Shown: positions 7,496 to 14,197, numbered from the stretch's first letter. The stretch: DNA of 64,000 nt from Pseudomonadota bacterium (GCA_027487515.1 JAIYDL010000018.1:124001-188000); one strand, 5' to 3'. A program made the numbers and translations. The notes: generated by a model not told the origin, from the sequence alone.

Positions 7496-8572
7496 TTACT
7501 TTTTTGCGACTTCTGCCTCTTTAGGCTGAATCACGCGATCGTATTCGAAGATGAACTTCACGCCGCCGGTATAACTCATCGCCGGATCGGAAGTGATGAA
7601 TACCTCGATAGCTTTCGTCGATGAACCTTGACCGGTGTAAAGGCCCGTTCCCCAAGTCTTGTTGTTGAGAAGTGGCACGTAGCATGACCCGCGTACCAGA
7701 TCCAAAATTGGAGCGTTGTTCATGTTAATCGCCGCGAAATCGAGGAGGTCTCCATTGAAGAACGTCTCACCGTCATACTTGAATTCCATGACTGTTTTGA
7801 GGAGCTCTTCGTGCGAAAGCGGCGTTTCTTTGGCACCCTTGACTGCGGTGATCCAAAAGCCTTGCAACTCGCCTTCCGGCTGAATTGTGTAACGTGACCG
7901 GTTCGCTGCACCATTCAAAACGATTTGGTCGTATGAATGTTTGAAATCCCAGAATGTGTCTGAGATACCGATGAGGTGATCCGCTTTCGAAATGTAAACG
8001 TCGATCACAACGTCCCCGGTGATAACCGGTGTGGTCGAAGCATCTTCCGGATCGAGAACGTCGTTAAAGAGACCGAAGTCAAAAAGGACTTTCGCTGACC
8101 GGTTTCCAAGCGTGGAGAAATAAGTTCTCCAGTATTCAGAAGACTTTTTGTTTTCCATTCCGATCACGTATGATTCATAGAATGCCACGTCTTGACCGGT
8201 AGTTCCGAAGAGCATCCGATCACCCGACGTTGCCGTTCCGAGAGTTGTCGCGTTTACACGCCAGAGGACCGCACCGCGATCGGTGACACCGTAACGCTGG
8301 TCATTCACCAACTGACGAGTACCAAGGTAGGTCCGGAGGTCATCACCGCCGCGACGTTGAACCGAAATTCTCTTAAGGAGACCGTCGGCCGCACCGTTAA
8401 AGCGAACTACAGGAGTCGAGCCTGTAAACGTCGCATTTAATCGACCGCGAACCACTAGGTGAATATCTTTGATAACCCGATCGGCCGGAAGATCCAACGA
8501 CGCCGCACGGCCCGCTGAAAATGCTACCTGACCAACGTATTCGAGCATTTTTCCGTTAAATCCATTAATCAT
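7496..8572 (-). CDS. Probable double-jelly-roll major capsid protein
   Basis: 358 residues, almost wholly beta-patterned. The N-terminal part shows the pattern seen in DJR capsid proteins of the PM2/FLiP type: a hydrophobic strand (RVIKDIHLVVRGRLNATF), a loop, then GLLKRISVQRRGGDDLRTY. A second half of similar size follows with its own strands and an aromatic-rich stretch. Length lies within the DJR capsid range (about 270-400). A good AGGAG site precedes the ATG. It lies downstream of the packaging ATPase and a one-span peptide, a typical position. No HK97-type features are visible. Assignment is by pattern and context, not by alignment. Confidence 0.7.
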   Translation of the reverse strand: MINGFNGKMLEYVGQVAFSAGRAASLDLPADRVIKDIHLVVRGRLNATFTGSTPVVRFNGAADGLLKRISVQRRGGDDLRTYLGTRQLVNDQRYGVTDRGAVLWRVNATTLGTATSGDRMLFGTTGQDVAFYESYVIGMENKKSSEYWRTYFSTLGNRSAKVLFDFGLFNDVLDPEDASTTPVITGDVVIDVYISKADHLIGISDTFWDFKHSYDQIVLNGAANRSRYTIQPEGELQGFWITAVKGAKETPLSHEELLKTVMEFKYDGETFFNGDLLDFAAINMNNAPILDLVRGSCYVPLLNNKTWGTGLYTGQGSSTKAIEVFITSDPAMSYTGGVKFIFEYDRVIQPKEAEVAKK

Positions 8573-8585
8573 GGTGTGCTCCTAA

Positions 8586-8699
8586 TTAAAGACCGAGTTT
8601 AGAAGCAGCACCTGGAGCGAGCCGCTTCATTCCAACGATGATGAGAACAGCGACGCCGCCGCTGATTAAGTACGGAACAGCTTTTTTGAGCATGGACAT
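8586..8699 (-). CDS. Phage single-span micro-protein, 37 aa
   Basis: Begins MSMLKKAVPYLISGGVAVLI: one membrane segment, then a short basic/Ala tail. AGGGG precedes the ATG at 8699. It lies 13 bases upstream of the capsid gene start. Small membrane proteins flanking the capsid gene are typical of PM2-like and PRD1-like phages. Very short, so support is from topology and spacing. Confidence 0.6.
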   Translation of the reverse strand: MSMLKKAVPYLISGGVAVLIIVGMKRLAPGAASKLGL

Positions 8700-8798
8700 T
8701 TGAATCCCCTTAAAGTGATGTTTTGCGAGTTTTTCGCCAATGGGATTAGTTTTGACTGAATTCAGAGCGGGGGAAATTTCGAGATTGTCGCAGGATCA

Positions 8799-8829
8799 TT
8801 ACAGGCGTTGCCGAGTTAAAACGCTGTAA
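8799..8829. promoter_or_regulatory. Inverted repeat between early and structural gene blocks
   Basis: TTACAGGCGTT at 8799-8809 pairs with AACGCTGTAA at 8820-8829 with one bulged base. It sits in the only sizeable intergenic gap (8700-8874) of the phage, upstream of the 37-residue and capsid genes. It may be an operator or processing hairpin. No convincing -35/-10 pair was found beside it. Confidence 0.45.
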
Positions 8830-8874
8830 CTTGAGAGGAATTTTTAGGGATATTACTTTTTCACAGCGATATCA

Positions 8875-9225
8875 TTACGCCCGAATGGTTTTTTTGGAGT
8901 CATCCGAGTAGTAACTTTCAATCGCGTTGATGTTATCACGTAGGATTTCCCACGCGTAAACTCGCGACTGGACACCGTTTCGAAACAGGTAGAAAAAATC
9001 TCTCCCTTCCTGGACGTGCTTTTTGAGAACCCGGAACGCCCGACGCCCACGGCGAGAGACGATTTCCCAGGTTGATGGATCGAAATAATAATTTTCGTAA
9101 CCTTTTAGCTTAATCACTGGAACTCCTTTTTCAGTAAAGGCCCCGGCGGTGAAGGTTCCCCCCCGAGAGATTAAAAAATTGTTGTTTTTCGGATCAAAAA
9201 TCACATTCTGAATTCTAATCGACAC
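8875..9225 (-). CDS. Phage hypothetical protein, 116 aa
   Basis: Begins MSIRIQNVIFDPKNNNFLIS; beta-rich first half, basic middle (SRRGRRAFRVLKKHVQEG) and acidic end. It overlaps the 3' end of the ATPase gene by 11 bases, so the two are translated together. No family recognised; possibly a packaging or capsid-assembly partner of the ATPase. Confidence 0.6.
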   Translation of the reverse strand: MSIRIQNVIFDPKNNNFLISRGGTFTAGAFTEKGVPVIKLKGYENYYFDPSTWEIVSRRGRRAFRVLKKHVQEGRDFFYLFRNGVQSRVYAWEILRDNINAIESYYSDDSKKTIRA

Positions 9226-9919
9226 GACTCACTCCCCTCTTTTTTGGTGAAATTTCCGGAGAATTTCGGCTGAAATTTCCGTAAACCTTGTTTTTTTCGT
9301 CGAAAATTCTAATGTCGCCGTTATCGGTCCACTCAAGACGATGGTACTTAGGGAGATGCTGAATTTTTTCCGCAAATTTCGATGAAAAATTCGATCGGAA
9401 GATGCTTATTTCCATGGCGTTGTTTAGGAAAAAAGTCACGATTTTCGAAGCATTTCGCCTGATATCGGTGTGAATGGAGTTCGGGTTTCGGGTGATGAAA
9501 TGCGAATCGACGTTGTCGTGGCGTCCCTTATTTACGAGGTGCTTAAGTTCTTTGGACTGATAGTGAGACGAACAGACGAAGTCAGCTTCATCTAAAACTA
9601 GTTGGATCCTCTTTGCCGGATCCACCCTCACCCCAAGTGTCCGACCAAGAGAACACGCAAGATGAACCGTTTTATTAAAAAGCGCCTCATCCGAGCTCGT
9701 CCTCGACGGTCGGATCACAATCGTAAACGCTGAGCGCCCGATAAAACGGCGAAAGATTTCCAAAAAAGTCCGGTCTCCAGGATTGGTTAAAACCACGTCC
9801 CCGTCGAAGCAGTGAGCGATGTCAAAAATGACCTTTCGATCCCATTTCGGAAGGACGTGGTGTTTTACGTGCCAGGATTTTCCCGACTCGGTTAATCCGA
9901 AATAGCATGAGACACTCAT
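9215..9919 (-). CDS. FtsK/HerA-type (A32-like) genome packaging ATPase
   Basis: 234 residues. Walker A is FGLTESGKS at 7-15 and Walker B is LVLDEAD at 107-113. A third motif, FITRNPNSIHTDIRRNAS near 145-162, with its conserved Arg and Asn, is typical of the packaging ATPases of PRD1-, PM2- and FLiP-like phages. These enzymes drive DNA into a preformed, membrane-lined capsid at one vertex. The start overlaps the upstream gene's stop (ATGA). A Zot-like ATPase of filamentous phage is the main alternative, but there is no membrane segment and the neighbours are capsid genes. Confidence 0.8.
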   Translation of the reverse strand: MSVSCYFGLTESGKSWHVKHHVLPKWDRKVIFDIAHCFDGDVVLTNPGDRTFLEIFRRFIGRSAFTIVIRPSRTSSDEALFNKTVHLACSLGRTLGVRVDPAKRIQLVLDEADFVCSSHYQSKELKHLVNKGRHDNVDSHFITRNPNSIHTDIRRNASKIVTFFLNNAMEISIFRSNFSSKFAEKIQHLPKYHRLEWTDNGDIRIFDEKNKVYGNFSRNSPEISPKKRGVSRVD

Positions 9920-10371
9920 GCGCCCTTGGACTCCCGATCGACGATGACCTTGATTTCCGCTTTCAACTTCTGGTGGAGCTCTAATTCCATTTCAAGCCAT
10001 GGCCACAGCGGAGTGTTGAGGTACTTGTTGATCATTTCGATCCACTCAGGCGAAAGATTTTCGCTTCCGTACCGATCGAGAACGAGTTTAAGAACTTCAA
10101 TCTCCGAATCTTCAACCTTAGAGAGATGCGATAGTTTAGGTTTAATAGCTTCAGGGACATCACTTGAAAGAACTCGAACTTGGAGAGCCTTTTTGATCTT
10201 GTAAACCGACTTAAGAGCAAGCCGGTCAAGGTTAAGGCCAGACTGAGTAGGGCCAGGCCCGCCAGGTGAAACTTTTTCGCCGTCGATAACTTCCGCATCC
10301 TGTAACCCCTGCGCGAACTCACGTTCAATTTGTTTAACGTCCGGTGCCTCGATCATGATGTCAGGCTTCAT
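9916..10371 (-). CDS. Phage hypothetical protein upstream of ATPase
   Basis: 151 residues, helical and charged, no membrane segment. A Gly/Pro linker near residue 35 (VSPGGPGPTQSG) separates an acidic N-terminus from the main helical part. Its stop overlaps the ATPase start and its start overlaps the basic-protein stop by 11 bases. No family recognised. Confidence 0.6.
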   Translation of the reverse strand: MKPDIMIEAPDVKQIEREFAQGLQDAEVIDGEKVSPGGPGPTQSGLNLDRLALKSVYKIKKALQVRVLSSDVPEAIKPKLSHLSKVEDSEIEVLKLVLDRYGSENLSPEWIEMINKYLNTPLWPWLEMELELHQKLKAEIKVIVDRESKGA

Positions 10372-10567
10372 AAAGTTTCCTGAGTGTCTCTTGAGATTTT
10401 TCGTAGGCGAGTTTTGCCCGGTGAACGGCGGCTACTTGGGAATCCTGCATTTCCACCTCACGCCCAGCTTCGGAAATCTCATAGCTGAGACCGACGCGAG
10501 CGATTTTCACCATCACTTTTTTCGGTGTTCTTTTTGCTGTAACTTTTTTCGATGCTTTTTTTGCCAC
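10361..10567 (-). CDS. Phage small Lys-rich basic protein
   Basis: 68 residues starting MAKKASKKVTAKRTPKKVMV. The first 20 residues are a histone-like Lys/Ala tail; the remainder is a helical domain (AAVHRAKLAYEKSQETLRKLYEA). Probable nucleic-acid binding or genome-condensing protein. Encoded in the early block. Confidence 0.6.
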   Translation of the reverse strand: MAKKASKKVTAKRTPKKVMVKIARVGLSYEISEAGREVEMQDSQVAAVHRAKLAYEKSQETLRKLYEA

Positions 10568-10587
10568 GGTATTCCCCTTTGTTGGCG

Positions 10588-10836
10588 TTAATCTTGATTA
10601 ATCAGAAGCTCCGCGTGAGCTTCGAGATATTTATTTTTCCAAAAATCTGCCCAGAACTTCCAATCCACTTCCTCACAAACTTCCTCTTCTTCGCTCCTGG
10701 AAGCGCCGGTCTCCTGGATAATTTTTCGCACGGACACGGTTGAGATTTCGAGCTCTCGAGCGATCACATTTTCGAGCTCCCCCGCCTCGAACATTTCAAC
10801 GACTTTTTTCTTAATCTCGTTCTTAATTCTCGCCAT
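10588..10836 (-). CDS. Phage HTH DNA-binding protein
   Basis: 82 residues. Residues ~8-42 (KKKVVEMFEAGELENVIAR, then ELEISTVSVRKIIQE) form a homeodomain-like helix-turn-helix of the resolvase/terminase-small-subunit type. A strongly acidic linker (EEEEVCEEVD) and an aromatic helical tail follow. Candidate transcription regulator of the element. No other repressor-like gene is seen within it. Confidence 0.65.
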   Translation of the reverse strand: MARIKNEIKKKVVEMFEAGELENVIARELEISTVSVRKIIQETGASRSEEEEVCEEVDWKFWADFWKNKYLEAHAELLINQD

Positions 10837-10844
10837 GGAACCCC

Positions 10845-11354
10845 CTAATGTACGACTCCGAGTCGTGTTATCCCTTCCGGGTTGAATTGGTATGTCATGA
10901 AGCGAGCGAACTTAACCGGCGCGGTTTCCTCGTCGCCTGAAAGATCGTTGTCGCCGTGATCGAACTTGTAGGAAGAAAGAGAGTCTGCGATGTGAACTAA
11001 TTCGTGCCACAGAGTTTCCTCCCAATCTTGCGGAAGACGACGGCCAAACTGTCGAGTGTTGAAGAAGATCCAACTCGCAGCATTCGTAGGCTTGTAGGCG
11101 TTGACCGGAACGAACTTCCATTTCAAAAAGTTTTGAGTGTAGGTCTGAAGGTGAACTTCCAGGTCAGCGTTTAGAAGAATTCGAAGAATGTAAAGGCCGG
11201 TCACGGTGATGGGTTTTGTGTGACGTTGATCGAAGGTCATTCTTTCAAGCGCCGCTCTCACGATCTCGTTTTGAGATGCCAACTCGAGTTTTTTTCTGAC
11301 CACATCAACCGGGACATATTTTCGGACGTTCATGGAGGCGTTGAGCTGAATCAT
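10845..11354 (-). CDS. Phage zincin-like metallopeptidase fold protein
   Basis: 169 residues. HELVHIAD at 117-124 is a zinc-metallopeptidase HExxH motif in a helix, and D/E-rich residues ~15-25 positions on (HGDNDLSGDEE) could supply the third ligand. There is no signal peptide, so it acts inside the host cell or in the virion. Encoded between the initiator block and HTH gene. Possible roles are counter-defence, capsid maturation or toxin; none can be chosen from sequence alone. Confidence 0.65.
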   Translation of the reverse strand: MIQLNASMNVRKYVPVDVVRKKLELASQNEIVRAALERMTFDQRHTKPITVTGLYILRILLNADLEVHLQTYTQNFLKWKFVPVNAYKPTNAASWIFFNTRQFGRRLPQDWEETLWHELVHIADSLSSYKFDHGDNDLSGDEETAPVKFARFMTYQFNPEGITRLGVVH

Positions 11355-11364
11355 CGGATTCTCC

Positions 11365-11685
11365 TTAAGCGAATGGATTTAACCATGATGAGGGTTTTTT
11401 CTCTTGCTCGGCGTTATCGCCGCCGGCCACATTCGCCGCGCCGCCGTCGCCGGAAACGCTCGATTTTGGCCTTAAAATCGATTTTGGCTTGGGTGCGACT
11501 GTTTCCTTACCCAGCACCCTCGAAACCTTCACAGCCCCCCTTTTTGTTTCTTTGGCGAGGTAGTATTCGGGATCGGCGAGTTTTTCGAGAATTCTGGACA
11601 AAGATCGCTGCTTAAGAGCGATTTCCCCCTCAACCCGGACTTTTTGTTTCTCAAGACTTTGGACATAGCGTTGAACTTCGGTCAT
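11365..11685 (-). CDS. Phage coiled-coil protein with flexible tail
   Basis: 106 residues from the ATG at 11685, preferred to an ATG at 11706 because AGGGGG lies just before it. The first ~45 residues are a coiled coil (RYVQSLEKQKVRVEGEIAL); the rest is Pro/Ser/Gly/Ala-rich and disordered, ending SSWLNPFA. It follows the initiator gene by ten bases. Possibly a replication accessory protein; inference from position only. Confidence 0.55.
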   Translation of the reverse strand: MTEVQRYVQSLEKQKVRVEGEIALKQRSLSRILEKLADPEYYLAKETKRGAVKVSRVLGKETVAPKPKSILRPKSSVSGDGGAANVAGGDNAEQEKKPSSWLNPFA

Positions 11686-11695
11686 TTTTCCCCCT

Positions 11696-12565
11696 TCAGA
11701 GATCAAGGCTTAGTTGGTTTTTCTTCATCTCGACGAACCTCATAAAATCTTCGTCGGAATGTAGGTGTTGTTTGATGTGGGATCGAGAACGCGCTTCATT
11801 GAACGACTCAAGATCATTCACCCGGAAACGCAGCGCCCCTTCCGGGTACTGGACGCCCTCGACGTTCTGACTCATCAGCGCGAGATGAATTCGAACGAGG
11901 GCGTCGGATTGATTTTTGATTTCTTCGTAAACCTTGAAAGCAGCGTCACGCCAGGCGTCTCGGCGCGAAACGGAAATAGTCGCTCCGCTACCTTGCGGAG
12001 CGTCCTTTTTAGTTCTCTTCGAAGGAACGTAGAACCGATATGGCGGTTGGTGTTCGGCAAAAAATCCTTCTAAGGTAGTTATAAATAACTCTAAGGAGAA
12101 CTCTATATAGATGTGTGCACCTCGTTCACTACCCCGGGTGAACGTGGTACACCACCCCGGGTGAACGTCGTTCACTACTGGTAGTGAACCTGGTGCACTA
12201 GTTTTGAGGAAGTTTTCGTTCCATTTGTAGGTGTTTTTCTGACCCCATGCGCTCCGCACCGAGATAACATTTTTCTCGGCGAGGAAACGAATGCTCTTCG
12301 TTATGGCGCGAAGGCTAAGGCCAGTTTTTTTTGCGATCAACGGACGTTCTGCGGTGAACCTTGGGAACTGCTTTCGCTCGGCGGTGATCGCTGCCATGGC
12401 CAGCGCGACTAGAAGATCCGCTGAGCTTGCTCCAATCAGGTCTACAAGATTGAATAGCGGCGTGGGTATTTTACGCCAGGAGTACCCCTCGCCTTCCGGG
12501 TACAATTCCGCATTTTTGTAAATTGAATCGAAATTCGATTGAAAATCAGATGAATTTAGGGACAT
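11696..12565 (-). CDS. Winged-helix replication initiator-like protein (contains internal iterons)
   Basis: 289 residues. Residues ~45-105 form a helix-turn-helix/winged-helix module (RFTAERPLIAKKTGLSLRAI followed by TKSIRFLAEKNVISVRS), as in the DNA-binding domains of phage replication O-type or plasmid Rep proteins. No HUH rolling-circle motif and no polymerase motif is seen. First gene of the phage operon, with AGGA before its ATG. The coding sequence itself contains three 20-bp dyads (12124-12189) flanked by GTGCAC, the same design as the lambda O gene, whose origin lies within it. It should bind these repeats and load the host replisome; this is inference. Confidence 0.65.
   Translation of the reverse strand: MSLNSSDFQSNFDSIYKNAELYPEGEGYSWRKIPTPLFNLVDLIGASSADLLVALAMAAITAERKQFPRFTAERPLIAKKTGLSLRAITKSIRFLAEKNVISVRSAWGQKNTYKWNENFLKTSAPGSLPVVNDVHPGWCTTFTRGSERGAHIYIEFSLELFITTLEGFFAEHQPPYRFYVPSKRTKKDAPQGSGATISVSRRDAWRDAAFKVYEEIKNQSDALVRIHLALMSQNVEGVQYPEGALRFRVNDLESFNEARSRSHIKQHLHSDEDFMRFVEMKKNQLSLDL
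12055..12198. repeat. Iteron array and A+T-rich stretch: candidate phage replication origin
   Basis: Three 20-bp dyads at 12124-12143, 12147-12166 and 12170-12189 share outer arms GTTCAC/GTGAAC (second unit GTACAC) and repeat every 23 bases. Palindromic GTGCAC flanks the array at 12115-12120 and 12193-12198. An A+T-rich stretch (about 12055-12114) adjoins on the downstream side of the gene. Because 23 is not a multiple of three, the repeats fall in different reading frames, so selection acts on the DNA and not on the protein. Confidence 0.78.
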
Positions 12566-12629
12566 TCCGAGGTTCCTACTGTTGTAAGAACGCTAGAAAT
12601 AGTGCAATCTAAACCAACTCGGCTTGGTA

Positions 12630-12658
12630 TAGGTATGCACTATTCCCAGCGATCTCAA
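12630..12658 (-). promoter_or_regulatory. Possible leftward promoter of the phage operon
   Basis: On the minus strand TTGAGA (12658-12653) and TACCTA (12635-12630) are 17 bases apart. One arm of the AATAGTGCA/TGCACTATT inverted repeat lies between them, so a binding protein or hairpin could affect it. The -10 match is weak. Confidence 0.35.
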
Positions 12659-12694
12659 CCCCCGAAGTGTTGCAAGCACCTCGGGGGTTTTTTT
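12659..12694 (+). terminator. Intrinsic terminator facing right
   Basis: CCCCCGAAGTG (12659-12669) pairs with CACCTCGGGGG (12677-12687), one mismatch, followed by seven T. No T run exists on the other strand, so it stops only rightward transcription, between the phage initiator gene and the host gene beyond the right att site. Confidence 0.88.
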
Positions 12695-12752
12695 GAAACT
12701 TAAATACGTTTTCGGAATAAAGAAGATGTCTTAAGTGGTTGAAATAGATGGA

Positions 12753-12780
12753 TTATCGGTAATCTTTCTTATCGTGCACC
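12753..12780. repeat. dif-like attachment site, right end of prophage (attR)
   Basis: Arm ATTATCGGTAA (12753-12763), spacer TCTTTC (12764-12769), arm TTATCGTGCAC (12770-12780). Spacer and right arm equal those of the left site; the left arm is diverged. Combining the outer arms of the two sites gives a perfectly symmetric empty site, and the inner arms give an asymmetric phage site, as expected for Xer-mediated integration. Confidence 0.75.
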
Positions 12781-12914
12781 GCGTTACTTGGTATTTTGAG
12801 AGGTTAGAATCCCATATTGAGCTGATACTTCCTCCTGTCATTCTTTTGAACACCCCCTCTGTAAATCTGGGTCGTCAGGAGTTCAACGCCGAATTTAAAG
12901 TTACAGTAGTGAAC

Positions 12915-14132
12915 ATGAGAACCTCTACCGCCGTCATCCTCGCACTTCTGGGCCTCCAGACCTTGCCGGTCATAGGTGCGACCTGCCAAGAGAGACACGT
13001 CGAAACACGTGCAGCGGGCTCCGTCTGCGCGGACTGGGCAGCTCGACGGACCCTTATCCTTCAGACTTATGAAGATGGGTCGCAGCTCTACAATCCTCTA
13101 CTGTTTACGAAACAGCTCGATGAATCCGTTGCCACGACCGGCACTCCCAACGGAGCTCTCCTTGATTCGTTCAGAGCTTTCGTGGATGATCTTCGCTCGA
13201 GCATGGTTGACCAGATTCGCGCGCAATCGGCCTCCGAAACCTTGAACGAGCACCAGCGCTTCCTCATCCATCGATTGAATACGCTCAACATCAAGGTCGA
13301 AAATTCCGGCTGCGATTATGCGTTTAACGCCAGATACCAAGCCGCTCCGCATACGCTCACCGTCTGCCCCTTCGTCACTCGGATGCCCAAAGAGGCAGCC
13401 CTGGGCCTCATCGCGCATGAGCTCGGTCACCTGGCCGATCCTTGTAACTACGTCGATGTGTATTCGTTCTCTGACAAGATAAAAGCACAGGCCGCGAACC
13501 GAGCGATCCAGCAGCGTCTCCTCACAAAAGAAATTCAGAACTGTCTCAGGGATGTCCCTCATGACCAAGTCCGCGAGCTCTCCACGTGGGCGGTAGGAAA
13601 CACTCGCATGGCCGCGCAGGCCCTTACTGTGTTTGCCTCGGAGAATACTTCTCGCCGGACGCACACAGAACGGCTTGTGACCTGCGGAGTCGTGAACGCT
13701 CCTGTGGTCCTTGCCCCGAAGAAGTACGAGGGCTCCCCCTACTTATCGATGATCAGTTGTGTGTCCGAGAGATACCCCCTCAACGGAACTCCCGCGCCGG
13801 TCACAGGGTCTTCCGACATCGGGAGCTCGGCCGTGGTGTGTGATGCGCAGACTCCTCAGGTCAAGGAGACCGTGGCCGATTACATCGGCTCCTCTCTGAC
13901 AGCGTTTGCACTTAAAAGAGGACTCGCGATCGATCCGGGCCGTGGGGACCTGATTGGGATGTTCTATAATTCCGTTCACTGCGATGAGAAGGATCGGGAG
14001 AATCCTAGCTACGCTCAGAGCTCGGTCCGCATGAGCATCTTTCTGCAACCGGGGAAGTCTCGGGATACCCTCGCCTGTACGGGAGAAGTGTCGAGAGAAT
14101 GCACGATCCCGCCGGGGCTCTTAGGAGACTAG
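12915..14132 (+). CDS. Secreted putative zinc metallopeptidase
   Basis: 405 residues from the ATG at 12915. The frame is open further upstream, but a signal peptide begins exactly here (MRTSTAVILALLGLQTLPVIGA). HELGHLADP at 168-176 is the zinc-binding HExxH helix; E318 in KETVADYIG is a plausible third ligand with the ExxAD context seen in several zincin families. Ten or more cysteines suggest disulfides and a periplasmic or secreted protein. No known peptidase family is assigned. It is the first host gene to the right of the prophage, 135 bases from the att site, so its promoter may have been separated from upstream sequence by the insertion. Confidence 0.7.
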   Translation: MRTSTAVILALLGLQTLPVIGATCQERHVETRAAGSVCADWAARRTLILQTYEDGSQLYNPLLFTKQLDESVATTGTPNGALLDSFRAFVDDLRSSMVDQIRAQSASETLNEHQRFLIHRLNTLNIKVENSGCDYAFNARYQAAPHTLTVCPFVTRMPKEAALGLIAHELGHLADPCNYVDVYSFSDKIKAQAANRAIQQRLLTKEIQNCLRDVPHDQVRELSTWAVGNTRMAAQALTVFASENTSRRTHTERLVTCGVVNAPVVLAPKKYEGSPYLSMISCVSERYPLNGTPAPVTGSSDIGSSAVVCDAQTPQVKETVADYIGSSLTAFALKRGLAIDPGRGDLIGMFYNSVHCDEKDRENPSYAQSSVRMSIFLQPGKSRDTLACTGEVSRECTIPPGLLGD

Positions 14133-14197
14133 GACGCAGGAACCCTCGCGGCACCCGCGTGCTCGCAGGGGAGGGTCCCCTCCCCTACTTCACCAGA

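Larger units (their letters stand above)
12598..12694 (+). ncRNA. Candidate structured counter-transcript to the initiator leader
   Basis: AATAGTGCA (12598-12606) pairs with TGCACTATT (12636-12644). Inside it, CTA-ACCAA (12609-12617) pairs with TTGGT-TAG (12624-12632) around a CTCGGC loop. Fifteen bases later comes a strong plus-strand terminator. All phage genes run leftward, so a rightward hairpin-plus-terminator unit in the initiator's leader resembles antisense RNAs that limit plasmid replication. No clear plus-strand promoter was found. Confidence 0.4.
3818..12766 (-). mobile_element. Integrated tailless DJR-capsid-type phage, about 8.95 kb, integrase-less
   Basis: The interval runs between the spacers of two dif-like sites sharing a 20-bp core. 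All ~19 genes lie on the minus strand, nearly end to end, with A+T-richer sequence than both flanks. Gene order: winged-helix initiator, coiled-coil protein, HELVH protein, HTH, basic protein, unknown, FtsK/HerA-type ATPase, unknown, membrane peptide, major capsid candidate, structural proteins, muramidase, membrane micro-proteins. This set matches small membrane-containing phages such as corticoviruses and FLiP (about 9-10 kb) and not tailed phages: there is no terminase, portal, tail or integrase. Exact family membership cannot be decided by eye. Confidence 0.82.
12566..12914. other. Phage control region and right junction
   Basis: No protein gene is supported here. The stretch holds the initiator ribosome site, the 12598-12644 hairpin, the rightward terminator, the right att site and, beyond 12780, host sequence leading to the zincin gene. 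The open frame that runs through it on the plus strand from 12735 has no ribosome site and crosses the att site. Confidence 0.6.

Noticed and set aside
11696..12565. Rolling-circle (HUH) replication initiator
   Set aside because: The gene was checked for HUH and Tyr motifs as in PM2 P12-type initiators; none is present, so a winged-helix initiator acting on iterons is preferred.
3818..12766. Tectivirus with linear genome and protein-primed DNA polymerase
   Set aside because: No polymerase B, terminal protein or inverted terminal repeats; the ends are direct Xer-type repeats.
3807..12780. tRNA-gene attachment site
   Set aside because: No tRNA cloverleaf could be found at either junction; the repeats are dif-like dyads.
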